Shown in pieces: positions 33,544 to 41,882 of a stretch of DNA of 64,000 bases (positions are counted from its first letter, which is position 1; every line of letters begins with the position of its first letter). The stretch comes from Arcicella rosea (GTDB taxonomy: Bacteria; Bacteroidota; Bacteroidia; Cytophagales; Spirosomataceae). The position numbers and the translations under genes are program-made. Where the stretch lies: contig NZ_JBEUMS010000019.1 of assembly GCF_040543805.1 (NCBI RefSeq), positions 62,001 to 126,000 on the forward strand, read 5' to 3'. The notes under the pieces were generated by a model. The model was not told the origin of the DNA. It ran no database searches and saw only the letters and a list, made by a program, of their open reading frames with translations.

Positions 33544-33589
33544 TTCTAATAATCAGATATTTATATCATATTAAATTAAATTATTAGAA
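33544..33589. promoter_or_regulatory. Dyad upstream of copA
   Basis: Arms TTCTAATAAT (33544-33553) and ATTATTAGAA (33580-33589) are perfect complements over 10 bp. A further palindrome AATTGT-ATA-ACAATT lies at 33525-33539. The pair sits about 95 bp before the copA start. A role as operator is possible but unproven; no copper regulator gene of the CueR or CopY type is present in the island. Confidence 0.35.
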
Positions 33590-33681
33590 TGTAACAATTT
33601 AAGGATGAAAACATGAAGAACGACATGATTTTTTGTATGGAAACCAAGTACTTATTTCGTTTTTTGTAAAATAGCAAAGCT

Positions 33682-36177
33682 ATGACACACACGTATAGTA
33701 TAAAGGGAATGACTTGTAATGGGTGTCGTTCAAATGTTGAGAAAACGCTTAATCAAGTGGAAGGAGTATCTGCCGTAGTAACGTTGAACCCACCAGTTGC
33801 TACAATTACGATGCACCAACATATTGCTACCAATAAGTTACAAGTGGCACTTTCTAAGATAGGAAATTATGTTGTTGAGGATACTTATGGCTCAGAAATG
33901 ACATCACATGATGAAATGAAGCAAGCAGAGGGAGTGATTCCATCAGCAAATGGCACTGGTAAATTTTATTGCCCCATGCATTGCGAAGGGGAAAAAATGT
34001 ATGATAAAGCGAGTGATTGTCCTATTTGTGGGATGCACTTAGTTCAAGAGCAAACCTTATCACAAAAAGCCCAATATACCTGCCCAATGCACCCTGAAAT
34101 CATTAGAGATGCCTCTGGATCTTGTCCGATTTGTGGGATGAATTTAGTGCCGATGCAACCAAGTGATAGCGATGAAAGTAAGGTGTATGACGATTTGTGG
34201 AAGAAAATGAAAGTTGCCATGCTTTTTACAATTCCCGTTTTTTTGATTGCCATGATTTCTATGATTCACGACAACCCATTAATGAAAATGATGGGTATGC
34301 AAAAATGGAATTATGTTCAGTTTATTCTAACATTGCCAGTAGTTTTTTATGCTTGTTGGATGTTTTTTGTGAGAGCTTGGAAGTCAATTATCACTTGGAA
34401 TCTCAATATGTTTACGCTCGTAGGAATTGGTACGGGTGTAGCTTTCTTATTCAGTATTGTCGGAATGTTATTCCCAAATTTGTTCCCTAATGAGTTTAAA
34501 AGCATGGACGGAACAGTTGCGTTGTACTTTGAGGCTACCGCCGTTATTTTGACATTGGTTTTATTTGGTCAATTATTAGAAGCAAAAGCCCATAGCCAAA
34601 CCAGTGGCGCAATCAGGGAATTACTAAAATTAGCTCCCACCGAAGCTACCTTGGTTAAAGATGGGAATGATAGTATTATTTCAATTCACGATATTAAAAA
34701 AGGAGATTTATTACGGGTTAAACCAGGCGATAAAATTCCCGTAGATGGAAAAATTTCTGATGGTGAAGGTACAATAGATGAATCCATGATAACGGGTGAG
34801 CCAATTCCAGTGGATAAAATAATGGGTGATTCCATAAGTTCAGGAACGATAAATGGGAACAAATCTTTTGTGATGGTAGCGGAGAAAGTAGGGGCAGAAA
34901 CCCTACTTTCTCAAATCGTTCAAATGGTTAATAATGCCAGTCGTTCCAAAGCACCCATCCAAAAATTAGCTGATAATATCGCTAAGTATTTTGTTCCCAT
35001 TGTGGTTATCATTTCAATTATAACTTTTTTGGCTTGGGCAAAATTTGGACCAGAACCTGCCTTAGTTTACGGTTTTATTAATGCCATTGCGGTGTTGATA
35101 ATTGCTTGTCCATGTGCTTTGGGATTGGCAACACCTATGTCCGTAATGGTGGGCGTTGGCAAAGGTGCAACATCAGGCGTTTTGATAAAAAATGCCGAAG
35201 CCTTAGAAAATTTGAACAAAATAAATGTATTAATTACGGATAAAACAGGCACAATTACCGAAGGGAAACCCACCGTAGAAAAAGTTTATTCAAGTCAATT
35301 GGATGAAGAAACAATATTACAAAACATAGCATCCCTTAATCAAAATAGTGAGCATCCGTTAGCCGAGGCGGTTGTAAAATACGCCAAGGCAAAAAACATT
35401 TCTCTAATAGAAGTTAAAGATTTTGAGGCTGTTTCTGGTAAAGGCGTTATCGGAACAGTAGCTAATAATAAAGTAGCTTTGGGTAATAAAAATCTAATCA
35501 ATCAAGAAGGGGCAATAATTCCAGAAGATTTTGAACAAAAAGTCATTGCCGAACAGAAATTAGGCAAAACGGTTTCTTATATTTCTATTGGAGGAACTGT
35601 GGTTGGTTTTGTCTCAATAACAGATGCCATTAAAGCAACCAGTAAGGATGCTATTAAGGAATTAATGCAACAAGGAGTTGAAGTGATAATGCTGACGGGG
35701 GATAATGAAAATACTGCAAAAGCTGTGGCAACAGAACTAAATTTGAGTTTATACAAAGCTGGGTGTTTGCCAGAAGATAAATTAAAAGAAATTAAACGAT
35801 TGCAAGCCGAAGGGAAAATAGTGGCAATGGCCGGTGATGGCATAAATGATGCTCCAGCTTTGGCACAAGCTGACATCGGAATTGCGATGGGAACAGGAAC
35901 TGATGTTGCGATTGAAAGTGCTAAAATAACACTGGTAAAAGGGGATTTACAAGGAATTATAAAAGCCAAAAATTTGAGCCATGCTGTGATGAGAAATATT
36001 AAGCAAAATCTATTTTTTGCCTTCATTTACAACGTATTGGGCATTCCAATTGCCACAGGTGTTTTATATCCATTCTTTGGTATTTTACTTTCTCCCATGA
36101 TTGCCGCCTTAGCCATGAGTTTGAGTTCAGTATCTGTAATCGGAAATGCTTTGAGATTAAAAAGTTTAAAAATTTAG
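33682..36177 (+). CDS. copA: Copper-exporting P1B-type ATPase CopA
   Basis: An inner-membrane Cu(I) export ATPase (831 residues). The domains in order are an HMA metal domain with GMTCNGC at residues 9-15, two heavy-metal-binding zinc-ribbon-like repeats (FYCPMHCEG and YTCPMHPEI, each ending CPICGM), and then the transmembrane part. The signature CPC lies at residues 476-478 (ACPCALGLATP), the phosphorylated aspartate is D520 in DKTGT, and the hinge GDGINDAP is at 718-725. The pattern of CPC plus HMA is diagnostic for copper/silver transport. It is the central efflux gene of the island. The His/Cys-rich protein encoded after it may be a partner. Confidence 0.93.
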   Translation: MTHTYSIKGMTCNGCRSNVEKTLNQVEGVSAVVTLNPPVATITMHQHIATNKLQVALSKIGNYVVEDTYGSEMTSHDEMKQAEGVIPSANGTGKFYCPMHCEGEKMYDKASDCPICGMHLVQEQTLSQKAQYTCPMHPEIIRDASGSCPICGMNLVPMQPSDSDESKVYDDLWKKMKVAMLFTIPVFLIAMISMIHDNPLMKMMGMQKWNYVQFILTLPVVFYACWMFFVRAWKSIITWNLNMFTLVGIGTGVAFLFSIVGMLFPNLFPNEFKSMDGTVALYFEATAVILTLVLFGQLLEAKAHSQTSGAIRELLKLAPTEATLVKDGNDSIISIHDIKKGDLLRVKPGDKIPVDGKISDGEGTIDESMITGEPIPVDKIMGDSISSGTINGNKSFVMVAEKVGAETLLSQIVQMVNNASRSKAPIQKLADNIAKYFVPIVVIISIITFLAWAKFGPEPALVYGFINAIAVLIIACPCALGLATPMSVMVGVGKGATSGVLIKNAEALENLNKINVLITDKTGTITEGKPTVEKVYSSQLDEETILQNIASLNQNSEHPLAEAVVKYAKAKNISLIEVKDFEAVSGKGVIGTVANNKVALGNKNLINQEGAIIPEDFEQKVIAEQKLGKTVSYISIGGTVVGFVSITDAIKATSKDAIKELMQQGVEVIMLTGDNENTAKAVATELNLSLYKAGCLPEDKLKEIKRLQAEGKIVAMAGDGINDAPALAQADIGIAMGTGTDVAIESAKITLVKGDLQGIIKAKNLSHAVMRNIKQNLFFAFIYNVLGIPIATGVLYPFFGILLSPMIAALAMSLSSVSVIGNALRLKSLKI

Positions 36178-36218
36178 AAATACCATTTAACCAAACGTGG
36201 CGACGTATCGCAAAAAAA

Positions 36219-36668
36219 ATGAAAAAAAATATCGCAATAATCGTCCTCTTTTTTATCGCTTCACTAAGCGTATTCGCTCAAAAATCAACGCCAATGGTTG
36301 ATTATAAAGGGCATATTATGAACCACAATTCGATTATTGGTAAAATGACCCCAGAAGGTAGTTTTGACCCATCGGGTAAATCAATGACCCGAATTGATGG
36401 TAATGGAAATGTGGTGGATTCAACAGGCAAAGTAATCGGTAAAGCTCCTAAAAATGGGAACTCATTTGTTTACTATTTTAAGGGGAATGAAGAGAAATAT
36501 ACCATTGGAAAAGCGAACCATACGGGAATGTGTAAGGTGACAAACGCTAAAGGTGAGATAGTGATGCTCTTACACAATAATTATAAACAACAAGCTGCCT
36601 GTGCAATTCACTGTTTACACGAAAACCATTGTATGCCCGAAGATGATATGAAAGAGCATAAGCATTGA
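36219..36668 (+). CDS. Secreted protein with His/Cys metal-binding tail
   Basis: Not assigned to a known family. A 149-residue exported protein with a clear signal peptide (IIVLFFIASLSVFAQ). The middle has short glycine-rich turns (RIDGNGNVVDSTGKVIGKAP), which suggest a small beta domain. The last 30 residues are crowded with metal ligands (CAIHCLHENHCMPED, then KEHKH). The gene lies 41 bp after copA on the same strand and is followed by a terminator. Taken together this suggests a periplasmic copper-binding protein that works with CopA, but the function is inferred from ligand content and position only. Confidence 0.6.
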   Translation: MKKNIAIIVLFFIASLSVFAQKSTPMVDYKGHIMNHNSIIGKMTPEGSFDPSGKSMTRIDGNGNVVDSTGKVIGKAPKNGNSFVYYFKGNEEKYTIGKANHTGMCKVTNAKGEIVMLLHNNYKQQAACAIHCLHENHCMPEDDMKEHKH

Positions 36669-36682
36669 TTTTTAGCATCAAG

Positions 36683-36723
36683 ATAGGAAACATAACCAAT
36701 ATTATTTCTTGTTTCCTATTTTT
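36683..36723 (+). terminator. Intrinsic terminator after the copA operon
   Basis: A perfect 9-bp stem (ATAGGAAAC at 36683-36691, GTTTCCTAT at 36711-36719) with a long loop is followed by a run of T. It lies 15 bp after the stop of the His/Cys protein gene and 15 bp before the next gene, so the MerC-like gene probably has its own promoter or is read through. Confidence 0.6.
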
Positions 36724-36737
36724 AAAACAAGTAAAAG

Positions 36738-37325
36738 ATGAATAATAAAACATCTTCCTTCTTAAGTATCATTGGATTATTTTTTACCGTGATTGTTTCG
36801 CCTTGTTGCTTTCCAATATTTGGATTTATACTGGCTGGTTTTGGAGTAGCAACTGATACTTTTGAATTATTTGGTAAATGGACAATGCTCATTTTTCAAT
36901 ATATGGTTCTTTTCTCATTGGTCAATTTAACGCTTAATTATGCAGCTAACCGCAATGTTTGGATTTTGGGTTTAGCACTAGCTAGCACATTCATTATATT
37001 TTATGGATTTGATGATGATTTTAACCACTCCATTATTTACGCAGGAATACTGGGACTTTTAATCGCACAAGTTTCCAATTTCTATATTCAACGTAAGCGA
37101 ATAAATACCAACATGAATTCCACCGAGTTAGAATCTATCATTACTTGTCCTAAGTGTGGTCATAGAAAATTAGAAACGATGCCTACTGATGCTTGCCAAT
37201 TCTTTTATGAATGCGAAAAGTGTAAAGTTGTTTTAAAACCGCAATCAGGAGACTGCTGTGTTTATTGTAGTTATGGAACGGTTAAATGTCCATCTGTACA
37301 GACGGGAGCGAATTGTTGCGAATAG
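36738..37325 (+). CDS. MerC-like membrane protein fused to a GDCCVxC domain
   Basis: A 195-residue protein with two parts. Residues 1-120 are a four-helix membrane domain of the MerC type with the cysteine pair SPCCFPIFGF in helix 1. Residues about 127-195 form a cytoplasmic cysteine-rich domain (TCPKCGH, TDACQFFYECEKCK, GDCCVYCSYG, GANCCE) that matches the GDCCVxC family. In many Bacteroidota these are two genes: a MerC-type mercury transporter and a 70-residue GDCCVxC protein. The join is in frame, with MNSTELESIITCP marking the old start of the second part. A role in mercury or copper uptake and handling is likely from the families. Confidence 0.75.
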   Translation: MNNKTSSFLSIIGLFFTVIVSPCCFPIFGFILAGFGVATDTFELFGKWTMLIFQYMVLFSLVNLTLNYAANRNVWILGLALASTFIIFYGFDDDFNHSIIYAGILGLLIAQVSNFYIQRKRINTNMNSTELESIITCPKCGHRKLETMPTDACQFFYECEKCKVVLKPQSGDCCVYCSYGTVKCPSVQTGANCCE

Positions 37326-37332
37326 CACCTAG

Positions 37333-37554
37333 AAGGAAGGGTGTAAAAAAGGTGGCAATTGTTCTAAATGTAGTATGGAACTTACTGAGGTAAAACAAAC
37401 GGAAGATTCTATAAAATAGGATTTAAACGCTAAACAATCACCATTACAACCGACAACCAAGGTATTTTCAACACGTGGTTAATTAATTTTACATGTAATT
37501 ATTACCTTAAAATATTAGTACGTTATTAATAATGTTAAAAAATATAAAACTGAA
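37333..37554 (+). pseudogene. Remnants: Cys-rich tail and 5' fragment of a nuclease gene
   Basis: Two broken pieces lie in this gap. A 28-codon open stretch at 37333-37419 reads EGCKKGGNCSKCSMEL and ends at a TAG; it is out of frame with the gene upstream and looks like the end of a lost metal-binding protein. At 37451-37487 the DNA matches the nuclease gene start at 38176-38212 in 30 of 37 bases (TDNQGIFNTWLIN against SDNQSVFNTWFID). That part is a decayed copy of the same gene's 5' end. Neither piece can be expressed as a full protein. Confidence 0.5.
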
Positions 37555-37980
37555 ATGATAATAGATAAACTAATAATGATATTCGATAGACAATTCTATA
37601 TAACTTCAATTAACCAAATCTCCCAAAAATTGAATATTCCAATTTCTGAGATAGATAATCTGATTAATAGATTAGAGTCTGAAAATATAATTTATAGACT
37701 CAATCAATGTAATTTTATATTAACGGAAGAAGGGAAAAAAATCAGAGAAGTAGGTTACTTGAGATGGAGAATTGAAAGCAAGTTAGAAATGAGATATTCC
37801 ATTAATTATTTATACTACTTTTTAAAATCATGGCTATTTGTTGCAATATTTTTTTCTACAATTACTATAATGTATATGATATACTTGCTGAATAAATTCA
37901 CTAGATACCACAGCAGTAATTTTAAAAAAATAAAAACAAATTGTCTTTTTTATAATAAAAAAATTTATTCAATAGAATAA
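37555..37980 (+). CDS. Small membrane protein with a winged-helix-like N-terminus, unknown function
   Basis: Not recognised. A 141-residue protein: the first ~65 residues look like a small winged helix (SINQISQKLNIPISEIDNLI, then ESENIIYRLNQ). One or two hydrophobic stretches follow (SWLFVAIFFSTITIMYMIYL) and then a very lysine-rich tail. The gene is markedly more AT-rich than its neighbours. It sits between a decayed copy of the nuclease 5' end and the complete nuclease gene, so it may have arrived by insertion. A membrane-bound regulator is one possibility, but the evidence is weak. Confidence 0.5.
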   Translation: MIIDKLIMIFDRQFYITSINQISQKLNIPISEIDNLINRLESENIIYRLNQCNFILTEEGKKIREVGYLRWRIESKLEMRYSINYLYYFLKSWLFVAIFFSTITIMYMIYLLNKFTRYHSSNFKKIKTNCLFYNKKIYSIE

Positions 37981-38134
37981 ACTGTCCATAGCTCGCCTAT
38001 CCTTTGGATAGACTTATATTGATTGATATTAAAAACGCTTTTAACGAATGGTATTCCCTTAAGTAGAGACCCCGATAGAAAAAGCAAAATATCCCCTACA
38101 AAATATAGAATTTATCTATTGAACCCCATCAACT

Positions 38135-39382
38135 ATGAATACAGGTTTAAACCACATTATTACTCAATATAAAAGCGACAATCAAAGTGTTTTTAATACG
38201 TGGTTCATTGATAATAACCAACGCCTAAAAGCTTTTCGGACTATTAGAAGAGGTGTTTTACAAGTGGTGGAAGATATAAAAAACAAAACATTCCCAAACG
38301 ATTTTAAGGGTAGTTCCCTAGAATTCGTATTAAGTTGTATAGCAGAACAGAAACAAATATTTGTAGGTGTCTCGCATCCATTTTACTGGAAACCAAAACT
38401 ACGGATTCCTGACATTTATGAGCATCAAGGGAATAAAATGGCTTTTGGACAATTTTTAGGAAACTGTATTAATGCCAAATCTGAAGAACAAATTATTAAA
38501 GAAATTGTACGGTTAGATGCTTTAAAAATAAAAGGTTTAGGTCCAGCCGTTGGGAGTATTTTATATTTTCTGCATCCTACCTTATTTCCGCCATTCAATA
38601 CCGCAATCGTGAATGGATTTAATGTTTTATTCAACGATAAAAAGAAATTAGGTTCTTGGTCTGAATACCTAAAAATTAGAGAGGTACTATTGGAGACCAA
38701 TAGTAAATACAAAGCCCACCTTTCTAATGATTTAGGAGCTATTGCGGGGCTTTGTTTTGAGATTGGAACGCAAAAAATGTTGATTGGTAACGATGAATAT
38801 TTGAGCGAAGAAGAAAGAAATAAACTAGAGAAAAGTGTCGAAAAACGGCAAAAGGAAATTCAAGAGGAAAAGCAAGAAGATAATCAACACTCTGAAATGC
38901 AATTTCACCTCTTAAAAATTGGACAAAGTTTGGGATATGATGCTTTTGTGGCATCTAATGACCGTTCAAGGTCTTATGAAGGGGAAAGTTTTTCGTTTAT
39001 AAGTCCGGATAAATTCCCAACCATTAATTGTGACAAAGAAACCGCTAATACCATTAAATTGATTGATGTTTTATGGTTCGAGAAAGGAACTAACAACGTG
39101 ATTTGTGCCTTTGAAGTAGAGAAAAGCACTAGTATATATTCAGGCATTCTACGATTAACAGACCTCTCTTACTCGATTGCTGATGGGGATGAAGTTTTCT
39201 ATCTAGTAATACCCAATAGTCGAGAAAAAGATGTGATTGTACAACTTTCACGCCCATCTATCAAACAAATCAAAACGCCCATTAAATATATTTTATTCTC
39301 AGAACTTCGCCAACATTGTGAAGCTCTTTGTCGGTTTGGTGAGAATCACCAAATCATGGAAAAGATTGCTAAATCAGCATAA
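38135..39382 (+). CDS. Predicted nuclease with helix-hairpin-helix and PD-(D/E)XK-like parts
   Basis: A 415-residue protein that may cut DNA. The middle (about 120-160) has a helix-hairpin-helix-like segment (ALKIKGLGPAVGSILYF), a charged linker lies at about 220-250, and the C-terminal 165 residues carry a PD-(D/E)XK-type core: IDVLWF with an Asp, then ICAFEVEKSTSIYSGILRL, where the ExE/K residues would complete the active site. This last block is typical of an uncharacterised restriction-endonuclease-like family. It stands alone without a methylase next to it. It ends 5 bp before the multicopper oxidase gene. Confidence 0.55.
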   Translation: MNTGLNHIITQYKSDNQSVFNTWFIDNNQRLKAFRTIRRGVLQVVEDIKNKTFPNDFKGSSLEFVLSCIAEQKQIFVGVSHPFYWKPKLRIPDIYEHQGNKMAFGQFLGNCINAKSEEQIIKEIVRLDALKIKGLGPAVGSILYFLHPTLFPPFNTAIVNGFNVLFNDKKKLGSWSEYLKIREVLLETNSKYKAHLSNDLGAIAGLCFEIGTQKMLIGNDEYLSEEERNKLEKSVEKRQKEIQEEKQEDNQHSEMQFHLLKIGQSLGYDAFVASNDRSRSYEGESFSFISPDKFPTINCDKETANTIKLIDVLWFEKGTNNVICAFEVEKSTSIYSGILRLTDLSYSIADGDEVFYLVIPNSREKDVIVQLSRPSIKQIKTPIKYILFSELRQHCEALCRFGENHQIMEKIAKSA

Positions 39383-39387
39383 ATAAT

Positions 39388-41715
39388 ATGAGAAATTCCA
39401 TCCTGTTAGGTTTATACCTCTTGCTTATTAACGGTAGAGTTTTCGCTCAACATGAGCATCTTAAAATGTCTATGCCAGTGGCAAAAGAAATGGATAAAAG
39501 TATTCATTATAATAATGATAAAACCGTTAAATACTTTCCCAAAGTTGTACGATACGATTTATACGTGAGAGATACCACCGTGATTTTAGGCAAAAAACCT
39601 AAACGAGCCATTGCTGTAAACGGACAAATCCCAATGCCAACGCTTACATTTACTGAAGGGGATACCGCAGAAATTTATGTGCACAACGAACTAAATGAAG
39701 AAACTTCTTTGCATTGGCATGGTTTATTTTTACCCAATCAGTACGATGGTGTTCCCAATCTGACCCAAATGCCTATCAAACCACATACTACCCATTTATA
39801 TCGCTTTAAAATTATTCAACACGGTACACATTGGTATCATAGTCACACGGGATTACAGGAGCAAATTGGAATGTATGGCTCAATGATTTTGAATAAACAA
39901 GACGAGCCTATAATTCCAACAATTCCACTAATTTTGAGTGAATGGACTGATTTAAAGCCAAATAATGTCCACCGAATGTTGCACAATGCCACCGACTGGT
40001 TTGCCATTCAAAAAGGAACAACCCAAAGCTATTCCGAAGCCATTAAACAAGGTTATTTTAAAACCAAAGTCAAAAATGAGTGGAAAAGAATGACAGCAAT
40101 GGATGTGAGCGATGTCTATTATAATCAGTTCCTTATTAACGGTAAAAATGAAAGCCAATTTTCGCAATTCAAGGCAGGGGATAAAGTTCGTTTAAGAATT
40201 TCAAATGGAGGTGCATCAACCTATTTTTGGTTAAATTATGCAGGGGGTAAAATTACAGTTGTGGCAAGTGATGGTAATGATGTTGAACCCGTTGAAGTAG
40301 ATAGATTAATTGTGGCAGTATCCGAAACCTATGATGTAATTGTAACGATTCCAGTAGATAGAAAGGCTTTTGAATTTTTAGCTACTTCCGAAGACCGTAC
40401 CAAATCAGCATCTATATTTTTGGGTACGGGCGATAAAGTGAAAGCCAAAGCAATGCCCAAACTCAAATATTTTGAGGGAATGAAAATGATGAATGGCATG
40501 ATGAAAATGAATGGAGATTTGGACGATATGGGCATGAGTATGAGCCTAAATCAAATGGATATGAATACCGTCATGTATCCAGAGATCACAGGAGAAATAT
40601 CAGATAAGTCAAATACTGAAAAAGATACTGAATCCATGAAAGGTCACGATATGAAAGAGATGAAAATGGATGAATCTCAATACAATAGTAATGAAATGTC
40701 AGATATAGTTACGTTGAATTATTCACTTTTGAAATCTCCCTCAAAAACAACTTTACCCAGTGCACGCTATAAAGAATTAAATTTTGAATTGAGTGGAAAC
40801 ATGAACCGTTACGTATGGAGCATGAATAATAAAGTAGTTTCTGAAAGTGATAAAATACTCATAAAAAAAGGTGAAAATGTACGAATGATAATACATAATG
40901 GTTCAATGATGAGACACCCAATGCACCTACACGGACATGACTTTAGGGTTTTGAATGGACAAGGAGATTATTCACCGATGAAAAACATCATTGATATTAT
41001 GCCTATGGAAACAGATACTTTAGAGTTTGCTGCTACTGAAAGCGGAGATTGGTTTTTTCATTGCCACATCCTTTATCACATGATGGTAGGGATGGGAAGA
41101 GTTTTTTCTTATGAAAACTCTCCTGCTAATCCCGAAATACCTAATCCCAAATTAGCACAACGCAAATTATTTGCTGATGATAGACAACTTCATATCATGG
41201 CTGAAAACGCCACGGAAACAAATGGAAACGATGGCGAAGTGATGCTTTCTAACACTCGTTGGAGTATCGGAACGGAATGGCGTTTAGGGTATCATGATTA
41301 TCATGGCTATGAAACAGAAACGCATATTGGACGCTATATTGGCAAAATGCAATGGTTAATGCCCTTCATAGGTTTTGACTGGCGTTATCGTAAATTTGGA
41401 ATGGATGAACAAGAAAAGAATCTTTTTGGACAAACTAACACTAAAGACAAACGAGCCGTATTGAGTGTTGGTGTAAATTATACATTACCCATGTTAATCA
41501 CGGCACAAGCCGAAGTATTCACAGATGGGAATGTGCGTTTTCAATTAGAACGGAAAGATATTCCTATTTCAAAGCGACTACGGATGAGTTGGATGATAAA
41601 TACTGATAAAGAATACATGGCAGGTTTCAAATATATTGTAAGTCGTAATTTGGGTATTTCAACGCATTATGACAGTGACATGGGATTTGGTGCAGGGATT
41701 ACGTTGGGTTATTGA
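39388..41715 (+). CDS. Multicopper oxidase fused to a CopB-like outer-membrane barrel
   Basis: A 775-residue exported protein with signal peptide (LYLLLINGRVFAQ). Residues about 45-590 are a CopA/PcoA-type multicopper oxidase: the four copper motifs are LHWHGLF, GTHWYHSHTG, HPMHLHGHDF and FHCHILYHMMVGM. A methionine-rich insert (MKMMNGMMKMNGDLDDMGM and more) lies in the middle and may bind Cu(I). The last ~155 residues read as a beta barrel that resembles CopB (RWSIGTEWRLGYHDYHG, ending GFGAGITLGY). In many bacteria CopA and CopB are separate. The enzyme probably oxidises periplasmic Cu(I) to Cu(II). It is the last gene of the plus-strand island. Confidence 0.85.
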   Translation: MRNSILLGLYLLLINGRVFAQHEHLKMSMPVAKEMDKSIHYNNDKTVKYFPKVVRYDLYVRDTTVILGKKPKRAIAVNGQIPMPTLTFTEGDTAEIYVHNELNEETSLHWHGLFLPNQYDGVPNLTQMPIKPHTTHLYRFKIIQHGTHWYHSHTGLQEQIGMYGSMILNKQDEPIIPTIPLILSEWTDLKPNNVHRMLHNATDWFAIQKGTTQSYSEAIKQGYFKTKVKNEWKRMTAMDVSDVYYNQFLINGKNESQFSQFKAGDKVRLRISNGGASTYFWLNYAGGKITVVASDGNDVEPVEVDRLIVAVSETYDVIVTIPVDRKAFEFLATSEDRTKSASIFLGTGDKVKAKAMPKLKYFEGMKMMNGMMKMNGDLDDMGMSMSLNQMDMNTVMYPEITGEISDKSNTEKDTESMKGHDMKEMKMDESQYNSNEMSDIVTLNYSLLKSPSKTTLPSARYKELNFELSGNMNRYVWSMNNKVVSESDKILIKKGENVRMIIHNGSMMRHPMHLHGHDFRVLNGQGDYSPMKNIIDIMPMETDTLEFAATESGDWFFHCHILYHMMVGMGRVFSYENSPANPEIPNPKLAQRKLFADDRQLHIMAENATETNGNDGEVMLSNTRWSIGTEWRLGYHDYHGYETETHIGRYIGKMQWLMPFIGFDWRYRKFGMDEQEKNLFGQTNTKDKRAVLSVGVNYTLPMLITAQAEVFTDGNVRFQLERKDIPISKRLRMSWMINTDKEYMAGFKYIVSRNLGISTHYDSDMGFGAGITLGY

Positions 41716-41755
41716 GGTATTATTTCTTTTACACCATCAACACTACTCATGTTCA

Positions 41756-41778
41756 TGTTACAGAAAGCTTCTGTAACA
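41756..41778. terminator. Palindromic stem-loop after the multicopper oxidase
   Basis: A perfect 10-bp stem with a 3-bp spacer (TGTTACAGAA, AGC, TTCTGTAACA) lies 41 bp after the stop codon. With the second hairpin at 41834 it separates the convergent oxidase and TonB receptor genes. Confidence 0.55.
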
Positions 41779-41833
41779 GAAATTAAGAGGGCTTAAGGTT
41801 TAGAATTAGAACAAACATTTTATTGAGCAATAT

Positions 41834-41858
41834 GAGGCTGTACAAATAATACAGCCTC
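41834..41858. terminator. Bidirectional terminator between oxidase and TonB receptor genes
   Basis: A perfect 9-bp stem (GAGGCTGTA and TACAGCCTC) with a 7-bp loop is followed by TATTTTA on the plus strand. It lies 25 bp past the end of the minus-strand TonB receptor gene. Confidence 0.65.
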
Positions 41859-41882
41859 TATTTTAACAAAAAGGAAAGACCT

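Noticed and set aside
37555..37980. MarR or ArsR regulator for the metal island
   Set aside because: The N-terminus looks like a winged helix but lacks the metal-site cysteines of ArsR and the pattern of MarR, and a membrane segment follows. The family could not be assigned.
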